A DNA stretch of 64,000 nucleotides from Burkholderiales bacterium (lineage in GTDB: Bacteria; Pseudomonadota; Gammaproteobacteria; Burkholderiales; Burkholderiaceae_F). Every line of letters begins with the position of its first letter. The stretch's first letter is position 1. The notes under the pieces were generated by a model that worked only from the letters and a program-made list of their open reading frames with translations, was not told the origin of the DNA and made no database searches. Where the stretch lies: positions 110,481 through 174,480 of the forward strand of contig JADCGS010000034.1 in assembly GCA_020248865.1 (NCBI GenBank), written 5' to 3'. Shown piece after piece: positions 9,659 through 18,031 of the stretch. The translations under genes and the position numbers were made by a program.

Positions 9659-10660
9659 TCAAACAAAGGCATCGTCGCCACCGCCTCCGCCCATCTGAAT
9701 CTGCCCTTCGTCGGCCAGGCGGCGGACGATCTTCAGGATCTCGCGCTGCTCGGCCTCGACCTCGGACAGCCGAACCGGCCCCTTGGCCTCGAGGTCCTCG
9801 CGCAGCGTCTCGGCCGCACGGCTCGACATGTTCTTGAAGATGCGCTCGCGCAGATCCTGATGGGTGCCCTTGAGCGCGACGATCAGGCTCTCGCTCTGCA
9901 CCTCGCGCAGCAGCAGCTGGATCGCGCGATCGTCCAGGTCGTTCAGGTTTTCGAACGTGAACATCTGGTCGAGGATCTTCTGCGCCAGATCCGCGTCGTG
10001 TTCGCGGATCGACTCCACCGCCGGCTGCTCGATCTGCGCGCCGAGGAAGTTCAGGATCTCGGCGGCGGCCTTGGTGCCGCCCAGCGTGGCCTTCTTCAGC
10101 TTCTCGCCGCCGGCCAGCACCTTCGACAGCACCTCGTTGAGTTCCTGCAGCGCCTGCGGCTGGATGCCGTCGAGCGTGGCAATGCGCAGCAGCACGTCGT
10201 TGCGGGTCCGGTCGGAGAAGTGGCGGATGACCTCGGAGGCGTGGTCGCGATCCAGGTGCACCAGGATCGAGGCGACGATCTGCGGGTGCTCGTTCTTCAG
10301 CAGCTCGGCGATCGCGCGCGGGTCCATCCATTTCAGGCTCTCGATGCCCGAGACGTCGCGTCCCTGCAGGATGCGGTCGATCAGCATGCTCGCCTTTTCC
10401 TCGCCGAGCGCGCGCTTGAGCACCTGGCTCACGAACGCGTCGGTGTCGCCGACCAGCGAGTACTGCTCGTCCTTGCTCTTCTGGAACTTCTCGATGACGC
10501 CGTCGACCTTCTCGCGCGGCACGGTGCGCAGGCGCGCCATCGCCTCGCCGAGCTTGTGCACCTCCTTGGGCGACAGGTACTTGAAGACTTCGGCCGCGTG
10601 CTCCTCGCCGACGGTCATCAGCAGGATGGCGGCATCCTCGAGGCCGACTTCATCAGCCAT
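9659..10660 (-). CDS. fliG: Flagellar motor switch protein FliG
   Basis: FliG is the rotor protein that interacts with the stator MotA and with FliF and FliM. The 333-residue product has the N-terminal domain that binds FliF, the middle EHPQIVASILVHL motif, and the C-terminal torque domain with its charged helix (LNDLDDRAIQLLLREV). The C-terminus has a GGGGG run before DDAFV. It lies 36 bp downstream of fliF in the same operon. Length and all three armadillo-like domains are standard. Confidence 0.96.
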   Translation of the reverse strand: MADEVGLEDAAILLMTVGEEHAAEVFKYLSPKEVHKLGEAMARLRTVPREKVDGVIEKFQKSKDEQYSLVGDTDAFVSQVLKRALGEEKASMLIDRILQGRDVSGIESLKWMDPRAIAELLKNEHPQIVASILVHLDRDHASEVIRHFSDRTRNDVLLRIATLDGIQPQALQELNEVLSKVLAGGEKLKKATLGGTKAAAEILNFLGAQIEQPAVESIREHDADLAQKILDQMFTFENLNDLDDRAIQLLLREVQSESLIVALKGTHQDLRERIFKNMSSRAAETLREDLEAKGPVRLSEVEAEQREILKIVRRLADEGQIQMGGGGGDDAFV

Positions 10661-10696
10661 CGATCGCCCCGCGCGGCGCGGCCGGTTGCGGCGCGC

Positions 10697-12325
10697 TCAC
10701 TTCTGTTCTCCGACCCAGGCCTTGACGACGTTGGCCACCGTGGCCGGGTCGGTCTTGGCGATCTCGCGCACCTGATCGATGGCCGTCAGCGCCCGCGTTT
10801 CCTCGGCCGGGAGCTGCGGCGGGGGCGGTGCGGCCGGCGGCAGCGCGGGCAGCGCCACCTTCACCGGCGCGCCGATCGTCTTGATGGCCGGCCGCAGCAC
10901 GCCGAACACCAGGATCAGGGTGAGCAGCAGGAACAGCAGCGCCTTGCCGACCTCCTTGCCCAGCGCGATCGCATCGGGCTGCTTCCAGACCGGCAGCGGC
11001 TCGGCGGCGGCCAGCTCGGTGGTGCTGAAGGCGGCATTGACCACGTTGATCGAGTCGCCGCGCTCCTTGCTGAAGCCCATCGCCTCGCGCACCAGCGCGT
11101 TGACGTTGGCCATCTCCTGCTCGGACAGCGGCGCGGGTGCCGCGCCGTCCCGGCCGCCGCGATGGTTGACCACCACGGCAGCCGTCAGGCGGCGCACCTG
11201 GCCGCTGGCCACCTTGGTGTGGCGCACGGTCTTGTCGACCTCGAAGTTGGTCACCGCCTCGCGGCGCGTGCTGTTGCCCGCTGCCGCGCCCGCGGCGCCG
11301 GCGTTCAGCGGTGCTGCCGCACCGTTGATGGGCGCGGTCGGCGGCGTGGGCGGCTGGTTGGACAGCGCGCCGGGCACGCCCTGTGGCGTGGCCGGGCCCG
11401 GTTGCGAGGACTCCTGGGTGGACTGCGAGCGGATCGCGGCCTTGGTCTCGGCTCCCTGGTTGGGCGCGTAGCTCTCGGCCACGTTCTCGACCTGCGAGAA
11501 GTCGACGTCGGCGGTCACCTGGGCGCGCACGTTGCCGCGGCCGACGATCGGCTCCAGGATGTCCTCGATGCGGCGGATCGTCTCGCTCTCGATGCGGCCC
11601 ACGTAGTCGAGCTGGGCCGCGTCCAGGGCAGCGGCGCTGCCGTCGCGCGGGCTGGCCATCAGGTTGCCGTGCTGGTCCACCACCGACACGTTCTTGGCGT
11701 TCATCTCCGGCACGCTCGCGCTCACCAGGTGCACGATGCCGGCCACCTGCGCGCGGTCCAGCGCCTTGCCGGCGTGCAGTTGCAGCAGCACGCTGGCGGT
11801 GGGCGGCTGCTTGTCGCGCAGGAAGCCCGACTGCTTGGGCAGCGCCAGGTGCACGCGCGCGCTGGACACCGGCGCCAGCGCCTGGATGGAGCGCGCCAGC
11901 TCGCCTTCGAGGGCGCGCTGGTAGTTCACCTGCTCCTGGAACTGCGTGACGCCGAACCGCTGCGTCTCCATGATCTCGAAGCCCACCACGCTGCCCTTGG
12001 GCAGGCCGGCGCTGGCCAGCTTCAGGCGCGCCTCGTGCACCTTGTCCTGCGGCACCAGCAGCGTGCCGCCGTCGCCGTTCCTGTACGGGATGTTCATCTG
12101 CGACAACTGCGCGATGATCGCGCCGCCGTCGCGGTCCGACAGATTGGTGAACAGCACCCGGTAGCTGGGCGCCGACGACCAGAGCCAGACCGCCGTCAGG
12201 AGCGCGGCCGCTCCGGCCGCACCGAGCAGGGCCATGCCCTTGGCGCGCGGCGACATGCGCGCAAACACACTGCTGCTGCCGCCTGCCGGCGCGAGCGTGC
12301 TGGGAACGACGGCTGCGTTGTCCAT
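10697..12325 (-). CDS. fliF: Flagellar MS-ring protein FliF
   Basis: FliF builds the MS-ring of the basal body in the cytoplasmic membrane. The 542-residue product has an N-terminal transmembrane segment (about residues 34-55), the periplasmic YscJ/FliF domains with GYRVLFTNLSDRDGG-like sequence, a Pro/Ala-rich linker, a second membrane segment near the C-terminus (LLFLLLTLILVFGVL), and a cytoplasmic tail that binds FliG. ATG at 12325 starts MDNAAVV. The frame extends 24 codons further upstream without similarity. It heads the fliF-K operon, divergent from fliE. Confidence 0.94.
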   Translation of the reverse strand: MDNAAVVPSTLAPAGGSSSVFARMSPRAKGMALLGAAGAAALLTAVWLWSSAPSYRVLFTNLSDRDGGAIIAQLSQMNIPYRNGDGGTLLVPQDKVHEARLKLASAGLPKGSVVGFEIMETQRFGVTQFQEQVNYQRALEGELARSIQALAPVSSARVHLALPKQSGFLRDKQPPTASVLLQLHAGKALDRAQVAGIVHLVSASVPEMNAKNVSVVDQHGNLMASPRDGSAAALDAAQLDYVGRIESETIRRIEDILEPIVGRGNVRAQVTADVDFSQVENVAESYAPNQGAETKAAIRSQSTQESSQPGPATPQGVPGALSNQPPTPPTAPINGAAAPLNAGAAGAAAGNSTRREAVTNFEVDKTVRHTKVASGQVRRLTAAVVVNHRGGRDGAAPAPLSEQEMANVNALVREAMGFSKERGDSINVVNAAFSTTELAAAEPLPVWKQPDAIALGKEVGKALLFLLLTLILVFGVLRPAIKTIGAPVKVALPALPPAAPPPPQLPAEETRALTAIDQVREIAKTDPATVANVVKAWVGEQK

Positions 12326-12395
12326 CCGCGGGTTCTTCAGGGTGAAAATTGGCGGCGGGCGCCGTCGCCTGGACAGAGCCTCACCTGGGTCGGCC

Positions 12396-12424
12396 ATTAT
12401 TCGGAGAGCTTGAGACGGCCAAAG
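12396..12424 (-). promoter_or_regulatory. Possible sigma-70-type promoter for fliF
   Basis: On the minus strand, TTGGCC is followed after 15 nt by AATAAT, about 70 bp upstream of fliF. The -10 matches five of six positions and the -35 four of six, but the spacer is short. This is the best housekeeping-type match in the fliF-fliE divergent region (12326-12630) and remains tentative. Confidence 0.25.
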
Positions 12425-12465
12425 CGCCGAAAAGGCGGGTCAATCGCCGCTCTGGCCGCCGGTGT

Positions 12466-12483
12466 GTCGGCGCAATTCCTACA
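12466..12483. promoter_or_regulatory. Imperfect copy of the flhD upstream dyad, before fliE
   Basis: The 18-mer GTCGGCGCAATTCCTACA matches the flhD upstream site (20407-20424) at 14 of 18 positions. The right half TTCCTACA is identical, while the left half is degraded. It lies 37 bp upstream of the -35 of the sigma-28-like fliE promoter. A shared regulator binding site is a plausible reading. Confidence 0.35.
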
Positions 12484-12519
12484 AGCCCCCGCCGGGCTGC
12501 GGGGCATGGCGCCCGGGCC

Positions 12520-12546
12520 TCAAGCGCGGACGAATTGCGCCGATAT
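12520..12546 (+). promoter_or_regulatory. Candidate sigma-28 promoter upstream of fliE
   Basis: The site is TCAAGCGC, an 11-nt spacer and GCCGATAT. The -10 matches seven of eight consensus positions and the -35 four of eight. It ends 84 bp before the fliE ATG. Confidence 0.45.
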
Positions 12547-12630
12547 CGCCGTCGATCTCCGCGGCTTGAGGCGCCTTGCGGCGCGTTAGCTTGCGTCGGT
12601 CAGCATCCACCGGCAGGGCCGCACAGCGCC

Positions 12631-12939
12631 ATGGAAATCAAGGCCATCGATTCGCAGATCGCGCAGGCGGTCAGCGCCCTGAAGGCGCCGGCCGCCACCG
12701 CGCGGGGCGCGGGCGGCGCCGACTTCGTCGCCTCGCTCGACTCGGCGCTCAAGAGCGTCAGCGCCAACCAGCAGGCCTCCGCCGGCCTGCAGCGGCAGTT
12801 CCAGCTCGAGAACCCCAACGTCAGCCTGGAGGAGACGATGATCGCGATGAACAAGTCGTCGGTGTCGTTCCAGGCGGCGGTGCAGGCGCGTAACCGGCTG
12901 GTGCAGGCCTACGAATCGGTCATGAACATGCCGGTGTAG
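12631..12939 (+). CDS. fliE: Flagellar hook-basal body complex protein FliE
   Basis: FliE is the adapter between the MS-ring and the rod and one of the first exported proteins. The 102-residue product begins MEIKAIDSQIAQAV and carries the family signature ENPNVSLEETMIAMNKSSVS followed by FQAAVQARNRLVQAYE near the C-terminus. Length is normal (about 100-110 residues). It stands alone on the plus strand, divergent from fliF, with a sigma-28-like promoter in the intervening 305 bp. Confidence 0.95.
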   Translation: MEIKAIDSQIAQAVSALKAPAATARGAGGADFVASLDSALKSVSANQQASAGLQRQFQLENPNVSLEETMIAMNKSSVSFQAAVQARNRLVQAYESVMNMPV

Positions 12940-13006
12940 CGCCCGCGGCCCGGCGGCCGCGGCGCGCAGGGCGCGGTCGTAAACTGCTCGCCCCTACGGA
13001 GGTTCT

Positions 13007-13285
13007 ATGGCGGGCATCGACCTGGAGGCCGCGCAGCGGCTGGTGGAACAACTGGAACGCGACCTGGCGCAGGCACGCGCCGGGCGCGTCGATCCGGCGC
13101 TGTTGCAGGCCGAGGTGGAGCAACTGCGCGCGCTGCTGGCGCGCGACGACGCCGCACCGGCGGAAGTCCACGCCGGCCTCACCGGGCTGCGCGAGCGCAT
13201 GCATGCGCTCGGCGACGAGGTCTTTACCGACGCGGTCAAGGGCGGCGACTACCTGGCTCGCATCGGCCGGCTGCTGGGCCTGTGA
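13007..13285 (+). CDS. Small helical protein of unknown function
   Basis: This 92-residue product is not recognised. It is strongly helical, with Leu/Glu/Arg heptads over residues 5-50 (EQLERDLAQARAG and EVEQLRALLA), and ends with a conserved-looking GGDYLARIGRLLGL. There is no signal peptide or membrane segment. A GGAGG ribosome site stands 7 bp before the ATG. The next gene, an aldo/keto reductase, starts one base after its stop, so the two are probably co-transcribed. Why it sits between fliE and cheZ is unclear. Confidence 0.7.
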   Translation: MAGIDLEAAQRLVEQLERDLAQARAGRVDPALLQAEVEQLRALLARDDAAPAEVHAGLTGLRERMHALGDEVFTDAVKGGDYLARIGRLLGL

Positions 13286-13286
13286 A

Positions 13287-14330
13287 ATGAACTACGTCAA
13301 TCTCGGCCGCAGCGGCCTGAAGGTCTCGCGCCTGGCGCTCGGCATGATGACCTGGGGCAGCGCCGCCTGGCGGCCCTGGATTCGCAGCGAGGCCGAGGCG
13401 GCGCCGATCGTGCGTCGCGCGCTCGACCTGGGCATCAACGTGTTCGACACCGCCGACATGTATTCGGCCGGCCTGTCGGAGGAGCTGACCGGGCGCCTGC
13501 TGGCGCAGGCGCCGCGCGACGAGATCGTGGTGGCCACCAAGCTGTTCATGCCGGTGGATCTGGCCTTCAAGGGGCAGAACGCCGGCGGCGCCAAGCCGGC
13601 CGAGCGGCCCAACGGCCTGCGCGGCAAGGGCCTGTCGCGCAAGCGCATCATGACCGCGGTCGATGCCAGCCTGCGGCGGCTGAACCTCGACTACATCGAC
13701 CTCTACCAGATCCACCGCTTCGACCCGGCCACGCCGGTGGAGGAGACGATGGAGGCGCTGCACGATGTGGTCAAGGCCGGCAAGGTGCGCTACCTCGGCG
13801 CCAGTTCCATGTGGGCCTGGCAGTTCGCGCAGATGCAGTTTGCCGCCGAGCGCCACGGCTTCACGCGCTTTGTCTCGATGCAGAACCACTACAACCTCGC
13901 CTACCGCGAGGAAGAGCGCGAGATGATTCCCTTCTGCCGTGCGACGGGTGTGGGTCTCATGCCCTGGAGCCCGCTGGCGCGCGGCTTTCTCGCCGGCAAC
14001 CGCCGCAAGGACGACGCGCAGCGCGCCGCCGGCGGCGAGACCAGCCGCGCGGCCACCGACGACATCGCGCAGAGCTACTACTACCGCGACAGCGACTACG
14101 CGGTGGTGGCGGCGCTGTCGGCCGTGGCGCAGGCGCGCGGCGTGGCCAACGCCACCGTGGCCTATGCCTGGCTGCTGCAGCAGCCAGGCGTGAGCTGCCC
14201 GATCGTCGGCGTGAGCCGGCTCGAGCAACTGGAGCAGGCGGTGGCCGCCGTGCAGTGCAGGCTGAGCGAAGAAGAAATGCAGGCGCTGGCGGCGCCTTAC
14301 GAGCCGCACCCGGTGCTCGGGCACAGCTAG
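13287..14330 (+). CDS. Aldo/keto reductase
   Basis: This is an NADPH-dependent oxidoreductase of the aldo/keto reductase superfamily, 347 residues long. The start reads MNYVNLGRSGLKVSRL. The catalytic tetrad pattern is visible as Asp and Tyr in FDTADMYSAG, Lys in VVATKLF, and His in DLYQIHRFD. The NADP-binding end is also present (CPIVGVSRLEQLEQAV). The closest relatives are probably the YajO/YghZ-like group, but the substrate cannot be read from sequence. It is a metabolic gene inside a motility cluster, convergent with cheZ. Confidence 0.93.
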   Translation: MNYVNLGRSGLKVSRLALGMMTWGSAAWRPWIRSEAEAAPIVRRALDLGINVFDTADMYSAGLSEELTGRLLAQAPRDEIVVATKLFMPVDLAFKGQNAGGAKPAERPNGLRGKGLSRKRIMTAVDASLRRLNLDYIDLYQIHRFDPATPVEETMEALHDVVKAGKVRYLGASSMWAWQFAQMQFAAERHGFTRFVSMQNHYNLAYREEEREMIPFCRATGVGLMPWSPLARGFLAGNRRKDDAQRAAGGETSRAATDDIAQSYYYRDSDYAVVAALSAVAQARGVANATVAYAWLLQQPGVSCPIVGVSRLEQLEQAVAAVQCRLSEEEMQALAAPYEPHPVLGHS

Positions 14331-14389
14331 CCGCCACGTGGTCAACGGCGAGCCGGATCGGCGAGCCGGCCGAACCGCCTCCGACCCGT

Positions 14390-15193
14390 TCAGAAGCCCA
14401 GCGAGGCGAGCAGGTCGTCCACGCCGGCCTGGTCGGCCACCACGTCGTCGCGGCCCTCGGCGTTGACCACCGGGCCGTCGAGCCGCTCGGTGGAGCCCGG
14501 CGGGGCCGTGTGCTCGATCTTCTTGCGCTGCTCGGGTGGCGTGGTCTCCAACAGCAGCTTGACCAACTGCTCTTCCATCGCCTGCGCCAGGGTCACGACC
14601 TTGCGGATCACCTGGCCGGTGAGGTCGTGGAAGTCCTGCGCCATCATGATGTCGGTAAGGATCTGGTTGGTGGCGTCGGTCTGCCCGCCCACCGTGCCGA
14701 AGAAGGCGCAGGTCTCGTCCACCAGATGGCGGCCGGCCGGCGTGGCCCGACTGGCGTCGGCCGCCGTGTAGGCCGCCACCGCCTGCCAGCGGCTGCGCAG
14801 GCTGTCGGCCTGCCGGGTCAGGTCTTCCTGCACGTTGCGCGCACGGTCCACCGCGTTGAGCACCTTCTCGGCCGCTTCGCCGGTCACGCGGGCAATGTAG
14901 GTGAGGCGGTCACGCGCGTCGGGCAACTGCTCGCGCGTGCCGGCCAGCTCCTTGTCGTAGCCCAACTCGCGCAGGGCATCGTGCAGCGTGCGCGTCAGGT
15001 GACCGATGCGCTGGTAGACCTCCGTGGCGGGCATGCCGCCTTCCTCGGTCGCGGCGGCCGCCACGGTGGCGGGGGCGGGGGCGGGGGTCGGCTTGCGGGC
15101 GCGCGGCTTGCGCTTCTTGGTCGGGGTGGCACCGTCGTCGGCAAAGCCGGCGCGGTCGCAGGACAGGGGGCTGGTCATCGAGTCGTCCATCAT
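14390..15193 (-). CDS. cheZ: Chemotaxis protein CheZ (phospho-CheY phosphatase)
   Basis: CheZ dephosphorylates CheY-P and resets the motor signal. The 267-residue protein has an N-terminal Ala/Pro/Lys/Arg-rich extension (about 50 residues), a long helical hairpin, and the catalytic stretch MMAQDFHDLTGQVI with the Asp and Gln that correspond to D143 and Q147 of the enteric enzyme. The C-terminus (DDLLASLGF) matches the CheY-binding tail of the family. It is 2 bp downstream of cheY and last in motA-motB-cheY-cheZ. Confidence 0.95.
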   Translation of the reverse strand: MMDDSMTSPLSCDRAGFADDGATPTKKRKPRARKPTPAPAPATVAAAATEEGGMPATEVYQRIGHLTRTLHDALRELGYDKELAGTREQLPDARDRLTYIARVTGEAAEKVLNAVDRARNVQEDLTRQADSLRSRWQAVAAYTAADASRATPAGRHLVDETCAFFGTVGGQTDATNQILTDIMMAQDFHDLTGQVIRKVVTLAQAMEEQLVKLLLETTPPEQRKKIEHTAPPGSTERLDGPVVNAEGRDDVVADQAGVDDLLASLGF

Positions 15194-15195
15194 GC

Positions 15196-15582
15196 TCAGG
15201 CGGTGGCCATCTTCTGCAGGATCTTCTGCACCTTTTCTTCGAGCGTGGCCTTGGTGAAGGGCTTGACGATGTAGCCGGCCGCGCCGCCCTGGGCGGCCGC
15301 GACGATGTCTTCCTTCTTGGCCTCGGCCGTCACCATCAGCACCGGAACGTCCTTCAGGGCCGGCTCGGCCTTGATGCTCTTTAGCAGCTCGAAGCCGTTC
15401 ATGTTGGGCATGTTGATGTCGCTGACCACGAAATCGAACTTGGTGGCTTTGAGCATGGCCAGCGCAATCACGCCGTCCTCGGCCTCCTCGGCGTTGTTGA
15501 AGCCGATCTCCTTGAGCAGGTTGCGCACGATGCGACGCATGGTCGAAAAGTCATCGACGATGAGGAAGCGGGGTTCGGACAT
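15196..15582 (-). CDS. cheY: Chemotaxis response regulator CheY
   Basis: CheY is a single receiver domain whose phosphorylated form binds FliM. The 128-residue product has the acidic pair D10-D11, the phosphoacceptor D55 ([16 protein letters not shown]), the conserved Thr in VLMVTAEA, and Lys in YIVKPFT. The AEAKKEDI stretch is typical of true CheY proteins. It lies about 190 bp downstream of motB and directly upstream of cheZ. No cheA, cheW, cheR or cheB gene is in this window, so its kinase must be encoded elsewhere. Confidence 0.96.
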   Translation of the reverse strand: MSEPRFLIVDDFSTMRRIVRNLLKEIGFNNAEEAEDGVIALAMLKATKFDFVVSDINMPNMNGFELLKSIKAEPALKDVPVLMVTAEAKKEDIVAAAQGGAAGYIVKPFTKATLEEKVQKILQKMATA

Positions 15583-15774
15583 CGGCCGGGCTCCGGGGGA
15601 AAGTTCAGCGGCGCCGCCAACGACGCCATTACGGGGAGTGTCGTCGGCTCAGGGTCGCGACGATCGCCCGATAAGCCGGCTACGGGCTGCACACGCGGAC
15701 CGATTGGCCGGATGCGCGCGGCGCAACCGCGCCGCGCCGCCGGATGCGCGGCCTGGCATCTACCGGTCCGGCAC

Positions 15775-16752
15775 CTACCGGGCCGGCACCACGGCGGCCG
15801 CCGGGGTGGACGGCACGGGCAGCGCGGCGCCGGCGGCGGGCAGGGCTTGCTCGACCTCGGCCGGCGTGCCGGCCTCGATCTCGCCACCGGCGCGGTTCAT
15901 CCGCTCCTCGGCGATCTTGTTGAGCACGATGATCGATATGCGGCGGTTCAACGGGCTGCGCGGATCGTCCTTGACCAGCAGGCTGGAGTCCGCGAGGCCC
16001 ACCACGCGGACGACCTTGTCGGCATTCATGCCGCCGGCAATCAGCTCGCGCCGCGAGGCGTTGGCGCGGTCGGCCGACAGCTCCCAGTTCGAGTAGAAGC
16101 GCTCGCCGCCCGAGTAGGGCGTGGCGTCCGTGTGGCCCGACAGGGCGACCTTGCTCTCCACGTCGTTGAGCACCTGGCCGATGGCGTGCAGGATCTCCCG
16201 CATGTAGGGCTGCACCACCGCGCTGCCGAGGGCGAACATCGGCCGCCGGTGGTCGTCGATGATGGTGACGCGCAACCCGTCGGGCGTGATTTCGATGCGG
16301 ATCTGCTGCCGGTACTCGGCGAGCTTGTCGGACTCCAGAATCGCCGCTTCGAGCTTGCGCTTGAGCTGCTCCATACGGGCCCGTTCCGTGCGCTCCTGCT
16401 CACGCCGCATCTGCGCCGACGGCTGGCGCCTGCTTTCGCCATCGTCCTTCCTCACCTGGCCCGCGCTGTGTGTCAGGCTGGGCCCGCCGCCCTGGATCAG
16501 GGTGGTCGCATCGCCCGAGCCCGCGCCGCCCGACAGCGATACCCGCAACGGCGACTGGAAGTACTCGGAGATGCCCTTCAGATCGCCCTGCGTGGTCGAG
16601 CCGAGCAGCCACATCAGCAGGAAGAACGCCATCATCGCCGTCACGAAGTCGGCGTACGCGATCTTCCAGGCCGCGCCATGACTGCCATGGCCGCCTTTCT
16701 TGATGCGCTTGATGACGATGGTGCTCTTGGCCTTTTCGCCTTGTGCCGCCAT
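15775..16752 (-). CDS. motB: Flagellar motor stator protein MotB
   Basis: MotB anchors the stator to peptidoglycan and forms the proton channel with MotA. The 325-residue product has one transmembrane helix with the proton-carrying Asp at position 35 (AYADFVTAMMAFFLLMWLL). A plug/linker region follows, then an OmpA-like peptidoglycan-binding domain (ALSGHTDATPYSGG, NWELSADRANASRREL). The hydrophilic channel residue and YADF context fit a proton rather than a sodium motor. It follows motA by 85 bp and has a C-terminal Ala/Pro-rich tail. Confidence 0.95.
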   Translation of the reverse strand: MAAQGEKAKSTIVIKRIKKGGHGSHGAAWKIAYADFVTAMMAFFLLMWLLGSTTQGDLKGISEYFQSPLRVSLSGGAGSGDATTLIQGGGPSLTHSAGQVRKDDGESRRQPSAQMRREQERTERARMEQLKRKLEAAILESDKLAEYRQQIRIEITPDGLRVTIIDDHRRPMFALGSAVVQPYMREILHAIGQVLNDVESKVALSGHTDATPYSGGERFYSNWELSADRANASRRELIAGGMNADKVVRVVGLADSSLLVKDDPRSPLNRRISIIVLNKIAEERMNRAGGEIEAGTPAEVEQALPAAGAALPVPSTPAAAVVPAR

Positions 16753-16837
16753 GTTCGCTCGTGCCTGTCGTTCGGTGCTCGCGGTTGGGTGAAGGTCTCT
16801 CGGAGGGCGGCGACCCGCGCGGCGCGCCGGTCCGGAT

Positions 16838-17698
16838 TCAGCGCTTCTGCTTGACGTGCTTTTCCAGCTCGGAGAACGACGGCCGCTCGGTCGAGTACAG
16901 CACCTTGCGGCCGAACTCCACCGCCACTGCGGGCGCGTAGCCCTGCAGGCTCGCCAGCAGCGTGGCCTTCACGCACTGCAGCTCCTTGGTGCCCTCGTCG
17001 GCCTTCTGCTCCAGCAGCGCGGCCAGCGGACTCACGAACCCGTAGGCCAGCAGGATGCCGAGGAAGGTGCCCACCAGCGCGGCGGCGATCATCTCGCCCA
17101 GCACCGCCGGCGGCTTGCCGACCGAGGCCATGGTCTTCACCACCCCCAGCACGGCGGCCACGATGCCGAAGGCCGGCAGCCCGTCGCCCACCTTCTGGAT
17201 GGCGTGGCTAGGCACCATCGCCTCGTGATGATGGGTGTCGATCTCCTGGTCCAGCAGGTTCTCGATTTCCAGCGGATTCATATTGCCGCTGACCATCATG
17301 CGCAGGTAGTCGCAGATGAACTCGACCAGGTGATGGTCGCCGCCCACCAGCGGATGCTTCTGGAACAAGGCGCTCTTGGCCGGATCGTCGACGTCGGACT
17401 CGATGGCCATCATCCCCTCCTTGCGTATCTTGGACAGGATGTCGTACAGCAGCGCCATCAGCGCCATGTAGCGGGCCTTGGTGTACTTGGAACTGGACAG
17501 CAGCTTGGGCAGCGACTTGAAAGTGGCGCTGACTGCCTTGTTCGAGTTGCCGACGAAGAATGCACCGGCCGCAGCGCCGCCGATGATGAACAGTTCGAGC
17601 GGCGCGGCCTTCGCCAGGATCATGAAGCTGCCGCCCGCCAGCGCGTAGCCGCCGAACACGCAGGCCAGGACCACCACGTAACCGATGATGACGAACAT
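16838..17698 (-). CDS. motA: Flagellar motor stator protein MotA
   Basis: MotA is the four-helix stator subunit that drives rotation against FliG. The 286-residue product has paired N-terminal and C-terminal membrane helices around a cytoplasmic loop that carries the charged torque residues (KIRKEGMMAIESDVDDP). The conserved Pro of GDGLPAFGIVAAVLG is present. ATG at 17698 starts MFVIIGYVVVLACVFGG. The open frame runs far upstream but without homology. A sigma-28-like promoter lies about 100 bp upstream, leaving a leader of about 96 nt. Confidence 0.96.
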   Translation of the reverse strand: MFVIIGYVVVLACVFGGYALAGGSFMILAKAAPLELFIIGGAAAGAFFVGNSNKAVSATFKSLPKLLSSSKYTKARYMALMALLYDILSKIRKEGMMAIESDVDDPAKSALFQKHPLVGGDHHLVEFICDYLRMMVSGNMNPLEIENLLDQEIDTHHHEAMVPSHAIQKVGDGLPAFGIVAAVLGVVKTMASVGKPPAVLGEMIAAALVGTFLGILLAYGFVSPLAALLEQKADEGTKELQCVKATLLASLQGYAPAVAVEFGRKVLYSTERPSFSELEKHVKQKR

Positions 17699-17800
17699 TG
17701 CGTTTCGAGCGTCTGGAAGGGTGCGGCCCCGGTCGGCGATCAGCGGCGCAGGCCCGGTCGAAGAGGCCATGGGAACGCCCGGGCGCGTCCCGCCCCCGGG

Positions 17801-17827
17801 GTTTCGGCAGCCGGCCCGGCGACTTGA
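17801..17827 (-). promoter_or_regulatory. Candidate sigma-28 promoter upstream of motA
   Basis: On the minus strand the site reads TCAAGTCG, an 11-nt spacer, then GCCGAAAC, matching about 11 of 16 consensus positions. The predicted start is near 17794, so motA would have a leader of roughly 96 nt. It lies in the 333-bp gap between motA and the PilZ gene, where no other feature was seen. Confidence 0.45.
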
Positions 17828-18031
17828 ACCAGCCGGAATTCGGCGTCTTTCCGCCGGATGGGCCGACTTGACGCCGGGCGCCGCCCGTTGTCGCGGCGCA
17901 CGCGCGCGCTTCGGCCCGAGCGAATTGCCATGACTTGTGGCAACTTCTCGGCCGACTCGCCGGCCTTGCGGGCGCGCACCATCCAGCGGCGTCAGTTTTG
18001 CGTAGATCACGCTGCGCCCGCCCCGCCTTCA

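Noticed and set aside
9188..12589. Plus-strand open frame of 1,133 codons across fliH, fliG and fliF
   Set aside because: It is the antisense reading of three well-supported genes. Its composition (His/Arg/Gln/Leu-rich, no domains) is typical of such shadows in GC-rich DNA.
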